Shown: positions 25,602 to 34,190 of the stretch, piece by piece
How positions within the stretch are numbered: the stretch's first letter is position 1
How the letters are laid out: each line of letters begins with the position of its first letter
Assembly (NCBI GenBank): GCA_902802105.1
Contig: CADCKR010000002.1
Coordinates: 1-64,000, forward strand
Source of the DNA: an uncultured Ruminococcus sp.
Lineage (GTDB): Bacteria > Bacillota > Clostridia > Oscillospirales > Acutalibacteraceae
DNA length: 64,000 nt
Direction: 5' to 3'
The notes under the pieces: generated by a model
What the model saw: the letters and a program-made list of their open reading frames with translations, nothing else
Database searches by the model: none
What the model was told of the DNA's origin: nothing
Position numbers and translations under genes: made by a program

Positions 25602-25617
25602 CGGCACATCCTTTTTT
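25590..25617 (+). terminator. Rho-independent terminator after the 69-aa gene
   Basis: GGGTGTGC pairs with GCACATCC (one G-T pair) around a six-base loop, followed by six T. The 5' arm overlaps the last codons of the gene. Confidence 0.8.
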
Positions 25618-25628
25618 CTGCAAAAATA

Positions 25629-25668
25629 TCAGCCGCACCACTGCAAAAAATAGCAGGAGTGCGGCTGA
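25629..25668 (-). terminator. Terminator after the XRE regulator
   Basis: TCAGCCGCAC pairs perfectly with GTGCGGCTGA; T-rich sequence (ATATTTTTG) follows on the minus strand. It ends the XRE-regulator gene. Confidence 0.75.
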
Positions 25669-25672
25669 ATAA

Positions 25673-26014
25673 TTATTTTGTCATATCAATAATATCACGC
25701 ATAATGGAAACAATTTTTTTCTGTGAATCATTTGGAATAGACTGTACCAGATCATAAGCAATGAAAGGATAATTTGTATTTTGGGTTGCATCTTCACGGG
25801 ATTCGATTTTCTCAAACAACGTACTCATGGTAACAGAAAGACCGGCTGTGATCTTGCTAATGCTTTCAAGAGTAGCATTTTTCTCTCCTCGCTCGACCTG
25901 TCCGATATAGGTGGGATGCAGACCGCATTTTTCGGCAAGCTCCTCCTGACTCATTTTTTTCCCTATACGATAATTTCTTATTCGTTTGCCTATCTCCACA
26001 GACAGATCACTCAT
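25673..26014 (-). CDS. XRE-family transcriptional regulator
   Basis: A 113-residue regulator with an N-terminal helix-turn-helix (GKRIRNYRIGKKMSQEELAE, then CGLHPTYIGQVERGEKNATL; about residues 8-60) and a helical C terminus. I chose the ATG at 26014 because AAAGGA lies ten bases before it; the GTG three codons upstream overlaps that site. It is divergent from the small membrane-protein gene at 26177, and the shared upstream region has several TATTGATA-like sites, so it probably controls itself and that gene. Confidence 0.8.
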   Translation of the reverse strand: MSDLSVEIGKRIRNYRIGKKMSQEELAEKCGLHPTYIGQVERGEKNATLESISKITAGLSVTMSTLFEKIESREDATQNTNYPFIAYDLVQSIPNDSQKKIVSIMRDIIDMTK

Positions 26015-26080
26015 ATTTCGCACATCCTTTCAATATCTGTATATAGTATATAAATATTGAAAAAATATTTGCACAGACTA

Positions 26081-26109
26081 TTGATATTGTTTAATTACTG
26101 TGGTATACT
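26081..26109 (+). promoter_or_regulatory. Sigma-A promoter of the 94-aa membrane-protein gene
   Basis: TTGATA (26081-26086), 17 bases, TATACT (26104-26109). TATTGATA-type sequence overlaps the -35 and recurs upstream, consistent with XRE-regulator operators. Confidence 0.75.
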
Positions 26110-26176
26110 ATAAATATCAAATAAATTAATACATTCACTATCAATGGTGTTTTAGTAAAAACGAGGAGTGTTGATT

Positions 26177-26461
26177 ATGGATTTTATGTATTATATTATA
26201 GGCGGTCTTATTCTCTTTGTTATTATTAGTGCTGTAGTCAGAGCGCCGGGAAATGATTTACAGAAAAAATTTGCAAAACTCGGTACTTTGTCAGGAAAGC
26301 ATTACAGTGAAATAGAAAAAGCCTGTGGTAAACCGAGTTCGGTTTCTTCATTAAAAGACGGAAAGATTTTGCGTCAATGGATGGCTACTGGATATCATAT
26401 AGCCCTTATTTTTGATAACAATGACATTTGCGAGGGGATATCCCATGAAGCATCAGTATAA
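26177..26461 (+). CDS. Small membrane-anchored protein (94 aa), unknown
   Basis: ATG at 26177 lies eight bases after GAGGAG. Residues 1-22 (MDFMYYIIGGLILFVIISAV) form one membrane helix. The soluble remainder includes LSGKHYSEIEKACGKPSSVS and DGKILRQWMATGYHIALIFD, which recalls short SmpA/OmlA-like clostridial proteins, but no family is certain. It is divergent from the XRE regulator, with a good promoter and a strong terminator, so it is a self-contained regulated unit. Confidence 0.6.
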   Translation: MDFMYYIIGGLILFVIISAVVRAPGNDLQKKFAKLGTLSGKHYSEIEKACGKPSSVSSLKDGKILRQWMATGYHIALIFDNNDICEGISHEASV

Positions 26462-26518
26462 CAAACGATATTATCATTCTGAATTCAAAACATAGTCAGT
26501 TAAAATAATATTAAAACA

Positions 26519-26566
26519 AGCCGATATCTGTCATTGAGTAATTCTTTGATAGATATCGGCTTTTTG
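26519..26566 (+). terminator. Strong rho-independent terminator
   Basis: GCCGATATCT pairs perfectly with AGATATCGGC and is followed by TTTTTG. It isolates spoVT from the small membrane-protein gene. Confidence 0.85.
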
Positions 26567-26592
26567 TTGAGCATTTTGTTATCACCGATCCG

Positions 26593-26621
26593 GTATATTC
26601 CCCCTGAAAATACAAATACTA
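26593..26621 (+). promoter_or_regulatory. Forespore-type promoter of spoVT
   Basis: GTATA (26593-26597), 17 bases, AATACTA (26615-26621), conserved exactly in spacing before mini-SpoVT. spoVT of Bacillus is sigma-G dependent; this element resembles that class. Confidence 0.5.
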
Positions 26622-26658
26622 CCCTTGAAAAAAAATTGTATCAAAGGAGAAATAAACC

Positions 26659-27192
26659 ATGCGCGCAACAGGAATAGTCAGACGCATCGACGACCTCGGC
26701 AGGGTCGTCATACCCAAGGAAATACGCCGCACGCTCAGGATAAGAGAGGGCGACCCGCTGGAGATATTCACGGAATCCAACGGAGAAGTGATCTTCAAGA
26801 AATACTCACCGATCGGGGAGATATCGACCTTTGCGGAGCAGTACGCAGAGGTGCTGAGCAAGATATCAAAGCAGGCTGTATTGATAAGCGACAACGACCA
26901 TATCGTGGCGGCGTCGGGTCTGCCGAAGAAGGAAGTGCTGGAAAGACGCATTTCACCGATGCTTGAAGAATATCTCGAAAAACGCAGGCCTTTCTTTTCC
27001 GCCGGAAAAGATGCAGAGGTATTCCTCCCTATCGAAGGCTTTGACCGCAGCGCATCCGTAATGTACCCGATAATTTCCGCAGGAGATATAACAGGCGCTG
27101 TGATAATGCTCCATGACGCAAAGCACACTCCGCCTACAGAAATAGAAAACAAACTGATACAAACCGCCGCCGCATTTTTAGCAAATGCATAA
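26659..27192 (+). CDS. spoVT: Stage V sporulation protein T (transcriptional regulator)
   Basis: A 177-residue protein with an N-terminal AbrB/SpoVT DNA-binding domain (RATGIVRRIDDLGRVVIPKE and IRRTLRIREGDPLEIF) and a C-terminal GAF-like domain (VLISDNDHIVAASGLPKKEV; SVMYPIISAGDITGAVIMLH). Length and domain order are those of SpoVT, which tunes forespore gene expression and spore germination properties. ATG follows AAAGGAG. A truncated relative sits at 5916 with the same upstream sequence. A terminator hairpin follows. Confidence 0.95.
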   Translation: MRATGIVRRIDDLGRVVIPKEIRRTLRIREGDPLEIFTESNGEVIFKKYSPIGEISTFAEQYAEVLSKISKQAVLISDNDHIVAASGLPKKEVLERRISPMLEEYLEKRRPFFSAGKDAEVFLPIEGFDRSASVMYPIISAGDITGAVIMLHDAKHTPPTEIENKLIQTAAAFLANA

Positions 27193-27196
27193 AAGA

Positions 27197-27237
27197 GCGC
27201 CTGTGTTCACGATATCATGTATCGCAAACACGGGCGC
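27197..27237 (+). terminator. Terminator after spoVT
   Basis: GCGCCTGTGTT pairs with AACACGGGCGC (one mismatch) and is followed by TGAGCTTTTC. It may also serve the convergent pullulanase gene. Confidence 0.6.
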
Positions 27238-27296
27238 TGAGCTTTTCTCACTCGATAATAACTTTTATACTTGATTTCTATGCGCTGAAAAAGCTG

Positions 27297-30179
27297 TTAT
27301 TTCACAATGTGCTTTTTCTTCTTTCTGTATGCTATGAATATACCCACAGCCGCAAGTATAGCCGCCGAACCGGCAGCAACAAGCAGCGCCGGAAGAATAT
27401 TCTTCTCTGCAGGCTGCGCCTTCGGCTCGGTATAGCTGTATATTACATATATGGGCAGGTCGGCAAACGTGCCCTCGGTATTGTCGGTCACTGCATCAAG
27501 CACAAGACCGTCCGCAATAAGCTCCGCCGTCTTGTATGCATCGCCCTTTTTGCCGTAGATGGTATCGTATTTCAGCACCTCGCCGTCCTTGCGCAGATGT
27601 ATTACATTTACCTCGCTGCTGCCCTCAGGCTTATCCGATGACTTTATATAATAGTAGTTTACGGTAATATCATCCTTGCCGACAGTGCCTGCCGCATTGG
27701 CGGGAAAAGAAGCAAGGTCTACGGTCATGCCCTCAACGGAACGTATGACTGCCGTGTATTCATCGCCCTCTCTGAGCTTCATCTTTACACTGTGAGCCAC
27801 CTGCTTGTCATCGCCGCCGATAAGCTCGTCCGGTTTTTCAAGATAATTTATTGTAAGCTCTGCCACACTGCCCGGAAACTTCTTGTAAAAATATGAAACT
27901 GTCTGAGGCTCCTTTGTAAAGCTGCCGCTGACATTGCCCTCAGAGCGCTCGAAGTCGTACTCGGTGTCAAGCGCATTCAGCTCCGAGGTCGTGTAGCTGC
28001 TGCCCTCAGTACCCTTCAGGCTCTTTGATGCTATCACGCTGCCGTCAGCGCTGTCCTTGTATTCTACCCTGACAACACATTTATCCGTGGGAACAGCAAG
28101 CTTATCAAAGCTCTCCTTGTCTACAAGCATCATCGCACTGCATGGCGGTACAGTCACCTTGCCGTCCGTGACCTCTCCCAAAGAATAAAGCCCTGCTTCG
28201 GTCTTGTTTACTATGACAGTCCACTTGTCCGGAAGCGACTTGCCCTGAGGCGGTGTAAGCGTTACAGTTGTTTCCTTATCGGAACCGTTGAATATCAGTG
28301 CGGCGTTTTTCCACTCCTTGTCAGATGTAAGAGTGTTTTCAAGAGTGTATGCCACCACTCCCCTGTCTGTATCAAGGAAGTTCATAAGCTTAGCTGAGGC
28401 GGTCGATGCATCACGGAACGGCTTGAAGTGCTTTCTTATCTCGATAAGCCCGGAATAGTACGAAACAAGGTCTGCATATTCCTTTGTCCTGTTCCAGTCA
28501 AGCTCATTTATCAGCGCGGATGAAACATAGCTGTTCTCATCGCCCTGCTTTGTGCGGGCAAATTCCTCACCTGCCTGCATGAAGCTTATTCCCTGAGAGG
28601 TAAGCACCAGAGCCGCTGTGAGCCTGTTCATGTCCACAAGCTGCTCATCACGGAGCTCATAGCTCATGTCGTTCTTTACCGAAAGCACAAGCTTATCATA
28701 AAGAGTAAAGTTATCATGCGCAGAAACGTATGACACAGTCTGAGAGGGCTGGTTGAACATTACATTGTTTACGGTATTTGCTCCTATTCCGGCCATTATC
28801 TTGGCAGCATCTCTTCCCTCCTGTACAAAGCCTTTTTCAAGAGCATTGAACACATGACCCTTTACAGCATCACGGAACTCATCATTGAATGCGCCCACCC
28901 TTGCATCAAGCTGACGCACATTCTGCTTTACTGCCGTTACAGCGCTCGTGCCAAGATCGCCGCCTGTCCACGGCTCACCGTACATGATTATCTTTTTGCC
29001 GTCCTTGAAGCTGCTGTCAAGCGCCTTGCGGATAGAATTCATCGTATCAACATCGTGTACACCCATAAGGTCAAAGCGGAAGCCGTCTATATGGTATTCG
29101 TTTGTCCAGTACAGGATGGAGTCTGTCATATACTTTCTGTACATCAGGTGATCGCTTGCAGTTTCGTTGCCGCAGCCTGATCCGTCACTCAGCGTACCAT
29201 CGGGCTTCAGCCTGTAGTAATATCCCGGAACTGTCATTTCAAACCAGCCGCCGTCAGCCGTGAATGTATGGTTATACACAACGTCCATTATTACGCCGAT
29301 GCCCGCATTATGGAGAGCCATTATCATCTGCTTGAATTCCCTTATCCTCACATTGCCGTCAAACGGATCGGTGGAATATGAACCCTCAGGAACATTATAG
29401 TTCTTGGGATCATAGCCCCAGTTGAACTCATCAGAATCAGTTACGGATTCATCTACCGTTGCATAGTCATATACCGGCAGAAGCTGAACATGGGTAACTC
29501 CGAGCTTTTTCAGGTAATCTATACAGGTAGGATGCTGTCCTTCACCGTTCAGCGTAGTGCCGTTTTCAGTAAAGGCAAGATACTTCCCCTTATATTTGAG
29601 CGATACGCCGGAGACCTTGCTGCCGGAGAAGTCCTTTACATGGACCTCCCACACGACCGCATCAGTCGGGTCATCATAAAGCACATGGCTGTCCTTGTCC
29701 CAGCCCTCCGGATCCGTAGACGGCAGATCGACCACCATGCTGCGGTTGCCGTTCACTCCGGCGGCCTTGGCGTAGATATCCGCTGTTTCCCGCGTAACGC
29801 CGTTTATCGTAACGAGATATGTATAATAAAGATTTTTCTTATCGCCGTTAAGCTTTACGCTCCAGACGCCGTTTTCTCCCTTTGTCATTGCGGTGGTAGA
29901 AATATCCTGAGCGCCCGCCTCTGCCGACGAGCCTGTTTTATAGAGCTTTACTGCCACTCTTGACGCTGTGGGTGCCCATACCTTGAATGTAGTAGCGTCT
30001 TTTGTATAAACTGCGCCAAGATCATTGCCGTCATAGGCCTGCGCATCAAGCTCATGTACGAAGCTTACAGCGGTCTCTGTTGTTTTTTCGTTTTCTTTCT
30101 CTGCGTTTACCATTAAACTACCTCCTGACAATATTGCAGCTGCTGTGACAATACCGAGCAATTTTTTCAATCTGAGCAA
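27297..30179 (-). CDS. Cell-surface type I pullulanase with MucBP-like repeats
   Basis: About 960 residues. Order: signal peptide (LLRLKKLLGIVTAAAILSGG, cut after VNA), CBM48-like module (KVWAPTASRVAVKLY), GH13 catalytic barrel, beta C-domain, three MucBP-like repeats and a C-terminal membrane helix with a KKKK tail. The type I pullulanase motif reads FNWGYDPKNYNVPEGSY. Catalytic residues lie in GFRFDLMGVHD, IMYGEPWTGG and VSAHDNFTLYDK. It cleaves alpha-1,6 branches of starch outside the cell. No LPXTG motif is present, so the anchor is the membrane helix. I prefer the TTG at 30179 behind GGGGGG; an ATG at 30206 lacks a ribosome site. Confidence 0.85.
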   Translation of the reverse strand: MLRLKKLLGIVTAAAILSGGSLMVNAEKENEKTTETAVSFVHELDAQAYDGNDLGAVYTKDATTFKVWAPTASRVAVKLYKTGSSAEAGAQDISTTAMTKGENGVWSVKLNGDKKNLYYTYLVTINGVTRETADIYAKAAGVNGNRSMVVDLPSTDPEGWDKDSHVLYDDPTDAVVWEVHVKDFSGSKVSGVSLKYKGKYLAFTENGTTLNGEGQHPTCIDYLKKLGVTHVQLLPVYDYATVDESVTDSDEFNWGYDPKNYNVPEGSYSTDPFDGNVRIREFKQMIMALHNAGIGVIMDVVYNHTFTADGGWFEMTVPGYYYRLKPDGTLSDGSGCGNETASDHLMYRKYMTDSILYWTNEYHIDGFRFDLMGVHDVDTMNSIRKALDSSFKDGKKIIMYGEPWTGGDLGTSAVTAVKQNVRQLDARVGAFNDEFRDAVKGHVFNALEKGFVQEGRDAAKIMAGIGANTVNNVMFNQPSQTVSYVSAHDNFTLYDKLVLSVKNDMSYELRDEQLVDMNRLTAALVLTSQGISFMQAGEEFARTKQGDENSYVSSALINELDWNRTKEYADLVSYYSGLIEIRKHFKPFRDASTASAKLMNFLDTDRGVVAYTLENTLTSDKEWKNAALIFNGSDKETTVTLTPPQGKSLPDKWTVIVNKTEAGLYSLGEVTDGKVTVPPCSAMMLVDKESFDKLAVPTDKCVVRVEYKDSADGSVIASKSLKGTEGSSYTTSELNALDTEYDFERSEGNVSGSFTKEPQTVSYFYKKFPGSVAELTINYLEKPDELIGGDDKQVAHSVKMKLREGDEYTAVIRSVEGMTVDLASFPANAAGTVGKDDITVNYYYIKSSDKPEGSSEVNVIHLRKDGEVLKYDTIYGKKGDAYKTAELIADGLVLDAVTDNTEGTFADLPIYVIYSYTEPKAQPAEKNILPALLVAAGSAAILAAVGIFIAYRKKKKHIVK

Positions 30180-30265
30180 TCCTGATCCCCCCGTTGATGA
30201 TTGCATTAATACATATTAATTTTATCACACTTCTACATAAAATTACAATAGATTTTTTAAATTTT

Positions 30266-30370
30266 ATACTAATTCCTGATAAAAAGCAGATTTAGGTTTG
30301 CGAGGACGACAACAAAGTATTGCGGAAATCAGACCGCAAAAATTGTCTGCTTTTTGTTAGGTATTAGTAT
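30266..30370. repeat. MITE-like palindromic element, 105 bp copy
   Basis: The left end is ATACTAATTCCTGATAAAAA and the right end, on the complement, ATACTAATACCTAACAAAAA: imperfect terminal inverted repeats of about 25 bases continuing into GCAGA. A shorter copy with the same ends lies at 63589-63650, missing 43 internal bases. It has no coding capacity. It sits in the gap upstream of the pullulanase and downstream of the AI-2E-family gene. Confidence 0.75.
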
Positions 30371-30411
30371 TATATATGTTTATAGGGATTCATGTAAAAA
30401 AAGTCAAAAAA

Positions 30412-30440
30412 TCACCGCAGACTGCTGTGAGCTGCGGTGA
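30412..30440 (-). terminator. Terminator after the AI-2E-family gene
   Basis: TCACCGCAG pairs perfectly with CTGCGGTGA; the minus strand continues TTTTTTGACTTTTTTT. Confidence 0.85.
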
Positions 30441-30460
30441 TCTTCTAAGTATCCGGTTTT

Positions 30461-31954
30461 TCAGCGGCGCTTTTTCTTTTTGCCTGAACGCTGAACATTC
30501 CTGTTCTGAGGCTGCGCCGGCTTTGAAGGCTGTGCTGTATCGCTATGCGCTTCCTCCGGACTTGCCTCAGCTGTTTCTTCGGGTGCATCGGGCTGTACGG
30601 CCGCTTCCTCAGCATCCTCGTTTTTCAAAGAAGCATCCTCATCCGGATCAACATTCTTTTTATTCTTCGGACCATCATTCCTTCGCTTGAAGGTTATGCC
30701 GAACCATTTCTGACTTGACGCCTTGGCTGCCCTTCTTTCCTCACGCCGCTGAAGCTCCTCTTCCTCATTGTAATCGTAGATGGGCGCATATTTGGATTCC
30801 GGTATATTCTTTTTGACTATCCTTGACGATATGACACGCTTGCCAAGGGTATAGATAACGTATGTTACAGGGCCGCAGACGAGAAGTCCGATAATGCCGA
30901 AGAACGCACTGAAAAGCACGATAGCCGAGATCATTATTATCGGCGGCAGACCTATCCTTGAGCCTACCACTCTCGGGAAGATGAGATTGCCTTCGATCTG
31001 CTGCAGCACTACCATATAAACTATGAACCATATTGCCTGCATAGACCCTGCTGTAGCAAGAAGAAGCAATGACACGATGGCCGAACCTATAAATATGCCG
31101 AACATCGGTATCCATGAGGTTATTGCAACGACTACACCGCCAAGAGCGGCATAGGGGAAGCCGAAAATGCTCATTCCGAAAGCCGTAAGCAGACCTATGA
31201 TGACGCATTCCATCATCTGGCCGGTGATGCTGTTATAGAACGACTGGTTTGTAAGCTGACCTACCTCTACGATAAAATCAGCCTTGCTTGTTGACAGCGC
31301 AGAATATATGAACCTCTTGACGTCGGAAGCAATCTTTTCCTTTTTTGCAAGCACATAAACTGCAAGTACGATGCCAAGGAACAGATTGAGAGCTACGCTT
31401 ATGACAGAAGTTATTATCGTCCATGCAGAGCTTACAAGCGTAGAGCTGTTATCCTGAAGGAAGTTGACAAGCGTTGAGTTAAGAGTATCCCATTCGATAT
31501 TGGCCTTTACCTGCTGAGCAATGTTGCCGAAGAAATCCTCCTGCTCGCTCATTTCGTTCAGCCACTCCTGCATACTGTCAATAGTCGCCGGTATTTTTTC
31601 GGCAATAGCCATCAGGCTTTTGGATATCTCAGGTATGATGATAATGAGAAAGACTGCGATTATCGCAAGGTAAATACTGATGGAAAGCACGATAGCCAAA
31701 GGTCTCCTGAGCTTTTCCTGGACAGGGTGCACCGGCTTGCCGTTATGCGGCCGGAAAAGATACCGTTCTATCATTTTGAGCGGCACATTCAGCAGGATAA
31801 TAACTACGCCTGCAATAATAAACGGAGTAAGCACCCCTATAAGCCAGCCAATAAATGAAAAAACAATATCCATGTGCTTGAAGCTTAGGTAGAAAAGTAT
31901 CACACAAGCAGAAAGCAAAAACAGCCTTGTCATGTTTTTTCTGTTAAATTCCAT
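30461..31954 (-). CDS. AI-2E family transporter (PF01594)
   Basis: About 497 residues with the family layout: two N-terminal helices (LFLLSACVILFYLSF; WLIGVLTPFIIAGVVIILLN), a third helix (LAIVLSISIYLAIIAVFLII), an amphipathic helical segment and four or five C-terminal helices including SWIPMFGIFIGSAIVSLLLL and NLIFPRVVGSRIGLPPI. The family exports small molecules or ions; the substrate is unknown. The last hundred or so residues form a charged disordered cytoplasmic tail rich in Glu, Ala and Pro, ending in KKKKRR, longer than usual. Start ATG at 31954 lies eight bases after GGAGTG. Confidence 0.85.
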   Translation of the reverse strand: MEFNRKNMTRLFLLSACVILFYLSFKHMDIVFSFIGWLIGVLTPFIIAGVVIILLNVPLKMIERYLFRPHNGKPVHPVQEKLRRPLAIVLSISIYLAIIAVFLIIIIPEISKSLMAIAEKIPATIDSMQEWLNEMSEQEDFFGNIAQQVKANIEWDTLNSTLVNFLQDNSSTLVSSAWTIITSVISVALNLFLGIVLAVYVLAKKEKIASDVKRFIYSALSTSKADFIVEVGQLTNQSFYNSITGQMMECVIIGLLTAFGMSIFGFPYAALGGVVVAITSWIPMFGIFIGSAIVSLLLLATAGSMQAIWFIVYMVVLQQIEGNLIFPRVVGSRIGLPPIIMISAIVLFSAFFGIIGLLVCGPVTYVIYTLGKRVISSRIVKKNIPESKYAPIYDYNEEEELQRREERRAAKASSQKWFGITFKRRNDGPKNKKNVDPDEDASLKNEDAEEAAVQPDAPEETAEASPEEAHSDTAQPSKPAQPQNRNVQRSGKKKKRR

Positions 31955-31972
31955 ATTTTCACTCCAATGCAA

Positions 31973-32115
31973 TTTATTTCACCGGTTCATCAGTGAGTGT
32001 CATGCACAATTACATACAGAACAACCATTGTACACATATTCTTGTGCATACTTCGATTATAATACAGCCTTTATTCAAAGTCAACAATAATAGTCTTACT
32101 TTCATTTAATTTTTG
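31973..32115. other. Non-coding gap upstream of the AI-2E-family gene
   Basis: No gene was seen. The stretch holds the presumed minus-strand promoter area of the AI-2E-family gene; mini-hairpin cluster B begins at its right edge. Confidence 0.4.
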
Positions 32116-32156
32116 GCGGCGGCAGCGCAGAGCCTGCACCGGCGAGCCGCCGGCGC
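32116..32156. repeat. Mini-hairpin repeat cluster B
   Basis: It contains GCGCAG-AGC-CTGCAC (32125-32139, one mismatched pair) followed directly by the perfect 6-3-6 hairpin CCGGCG-AGC-CGCCGG (32139-32153). On the complement the unit is preceded by GAATTTTGCG, like the cluster at 60656. It lies between the divergent AI-2E-family gene and efp. Confidence 0.7.
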
Positions 32157-32190
32157 AAAATTCATTTCCCCTGACTACAGAAATTTTCCC

Positions 32191-32219
32191 TTGCAATTTT
32201 ATACGCGGTATAGTATAAT
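32191..32219 (+). promoter_or_regulatory. Sigma-A promoter of efp
   Basis: TTGCAA (32191-32196), 17 bases, TATAAT (32214-32219). A small hairpin (GAGCCG/CGGCTC, 32234-32263) lies in the leader. Confidence 0.8.
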
Positions 32220-32299
32220 ATTAGGAGTATAAAGAGCCGTATGAAAAAATTTCCATCCGGCTCGCATCTTGTACATTTCTTAATCAGGAGGAAGTTTTT

Positions 32300-32857
32300 A
32301 TGATCACAGCAGGCGATTTCAGAAACGGCGTTACGTTTGATATGGACGGACAGGTCGTTACAATTATTGAGTTCCAGCACGTTAAACCCGGAAAGGGCGC
32401 AGCTTTCGTCCGTACAAAGATCAAGAACGTCATCACAGGTGCCGTTATTGAAAAAACCTTTAACCCCAACGATAAGTACCCCACTGCTTTCATTGAGAGA
32501 AAGGATATGGAATATCTCTACAACGACGGCGACCTCTACTACTTCATGGATATGGAAAGCTATGAGCAGATCCCGATCAGCGCTTCTGTTCTCGGCGACA
32601 ACTTCAAGTTTGTCAAGGAAAATATGCAGTGCAAGATCCTTTCCTACAAGGGCAGCGTTTTCGGCGTAGAACCGCCTACATTCGTTGTTCTTACCGTTAC
32701 ACAGACAGATCCCGGTTTCAAGGGCGATACTGCTACCAACGTAACAAAGCCCGCTACACTTGAAACAGGCGCCGAGATCAAGGTGCCGCTCTTCATCAAC
32801 GAGGGCGATCAGATCCAGATAGACACAAGAACAGGCGAGTATATGTCAAGAGCCTGA
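32300..32857 (+). CDS. efp: Translation elongation factor P
   Basis: A 185-residue EF-P of standard length with three beta-barrel domains. The loop [12 protein letters not shown] places the modifiable Lys at residue 32. The C terminus ends with the signature [18 protein letters not shown] relieves ribosome stalling at polyproline. ATG follows AGGAGG. A CD1247-type gene follows 28 bases downstream, probably in the same transcript. Confidence 0.97.
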   Translation: MITAGDFRNGVTFDMDGQVVTIIEFQHVKPGKGAAFVRTKIKNVITGAVIEKTFNPNDKYPTAFIERKDMEYLYNDGDLYYFMDMESYEQIPISASVLGDNFKFVKENMQCKILSYKGSVFGVEPPTFVVLTVTQTDPGFKGDTATNVTKPATLETGAEIKVPLFINEGDQIQIDTRTGEYMSRA

Positions 32858-32885
32858 TCTCTGACTGTACTGCGGAGGGAATGAA

Positions 32886-33344
32886 ATGAAAATAACGGAA
32901 AAAGCAGCTTATGTAAAGGGTCTTGTGGACGGCCTTGAGCTTGACCCCAAGGATAAGCAGACAAAAGTATTCAAGGCTCTTGTTGACCTTGTAAACGAAA
33001 TGGCTGAGGAGATCTCCAATCTCGAACAGTGTTATGATGACGTATGCGATCAGATAGATGCTCTTGATGAGGATCTTGCAGGCGTAGAGGATATTCTCAA
33101 CAACGATGAGGATGATGACGATTATGAGAGTCTTTGCAGCTGCGGCTGTGATGACGCTGCCTATGAAGTCACCTGCCCCACCTGCGGAACTGTCATCGGT
33201 CTTAACGAAAGCGATCTCGGTCAGGGCGGCATGACCTGCCCGAGCTGCGGTGAGACTCTTGAATTCGACTATGATGAGGACGAACTTGATGACAAGGACG
33301 ATGACGCTGAGGAGAATGCTGAAAACGATCCTGAGCTTGACTGA
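32886..33344 (+). CDS. CD1247 N-terminal domain, zinc-ribbon acidic protein
   Basis: A 152-residue protein. The N-terminal helical domain (ITEKAAYVKGLVDGLELDPK and onward) is the CD1247-type domain common in Clostridia. A C-terminal zinc ribbon has Cys pairs CPTCG and CPSCG, with a further CSCGC upstream, followed by a very acidic tail (DEDELDDKDDDAEENAEND). The function is unknown; partners may be RNA polymerase or ribosome related, but that is a guess. It lies between efp and the site-2 protease gene. Confidence 0.8.
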   Translation: MKITEKAAYVKGLVDGLELDPKDKQTKVFKALVDLVNEMAEEISNLEQCYDDVCDQIDALDEDLAGVEDILNNDEDDDDYESLCSCGCDDAAYEVTCPTCGTVIGLNESDLGQGGMTCPSCGETLEFDYDEDELDDKDDDAEENAENDPELD

Positions 33345-33427
33345 TCGTCGGGTAGATTTTGCGGAATCTTGCAACAGCAGGCAGGATTCCGCTTTTTGGT
33401 TATGACACCGAAAGGAGTAAAAGCTAT

Positions 33428-34156
33428 ATGCTTATACAGCTCATAAGACAGGGCATGGACATCACCTCCGTGCTGATCTATATCGCGTCGGTACTGATGA
33501 TAATTTTTCTCGTCAACCCCATACACGAGTGTGCCCACGGACTTATCGCATACAAGCTGGGCGACAGGACTGCCAAAAACATGGGCAGACTGACCCTCAA
33601 CCCTATGGCGCACCTTGACTACATGGGCGCGATCACAATGCTCATAATAGGCTTCGGCTGGGCAAAGCCCGTGCCCGTGAACCTCCGCAATTTCAAAAAG
33701 CCTCGCCTCGGCATGATGCTGACGGCGCTTGCGGGTCCCGTATCGAACCTGCTGGCGGCTATACTCGGCGGTCTGATATTCAATCTTATCAATACCATTA
33801 TGATAAAGAACGGCACATTTGTTTACTTTAACGGCAGCGTCTATCTTAATTCCGGATATGATCTCGGCGCATTGAAATATGTGTTCATGTTCCTGGAGTT
33901 CTTTATCGTCATCAATATCTCGCTGGCTGTGTTCAACCTGATACCTATTCCCCCTCTCGACGGATCAAAGATACTTCTGTCCTTCCTTCCTGCGTCCGCA
34001 TCCTACAAGGTGCAGCGCTACGAGATGTACATTTCCATCGTACTGCTCATACTGGTGGTGACAGGGGGAATCAGCAACATCCTGTACCCTGTACAGGGTT
34101 GGTTCTACAGCATCATAAGCAAGCTGACCGCCCTGCCGTTCTCGTGGGCATGGTGA
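33428..34156 (+). CDS. Site-2 protease family (M50) membrane protease
   Basis: A 242-residue protein with about five membrane helices. The zinc site is HECAH at residues 33-37, and the second-site motif NLIPIPPLDGSKIL near residue 180 supplies the Asp ligand. Length matches the short SpoIVFB/YwhC-like group. Substrates are unknown. I start at ATG 33428 behind GAAAGGAG. It heads the conserved scpA-scpB-DUF2953 cluster. Confidence 0.9.
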   Translation: MLIQLIRQGMDITSVLIYIASVLMIIFLVNPIHECAHGLIAYKLGDRTAKNMGRLTLNPMAHLDYMGAITMLIIGFGWAKPVPVNLRNFKKPRLGMMLTALAGPVSNLLAAILGGLIFNLINTIMIKNGTFVYFNGSVYLNSGYDLGALKYVFMFLEFFIVINISLAVFNLIPIPPLDGSKILLSFLPASASYKVQRYEMYISIVLLILVVTGGISNILYPVQGWFYSIISKLTALPFSWAW

Positions 34157-34190
34157 TCCACGGACGTCCCGTAATACAGGAGAATGCAAA

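Noticed and set aside
27297..27420. Sortase anchor at the pullulanase C terminus
   Set aside because: There is a membrane helix and a basic tail, but no LPXTG-like motif in front of it.
30209..30380. Riboswitch upstream of the pullulanase
   Set aside because: The folded sequence is explained by the two-copy MITE-like element, which also occurs beside comF.
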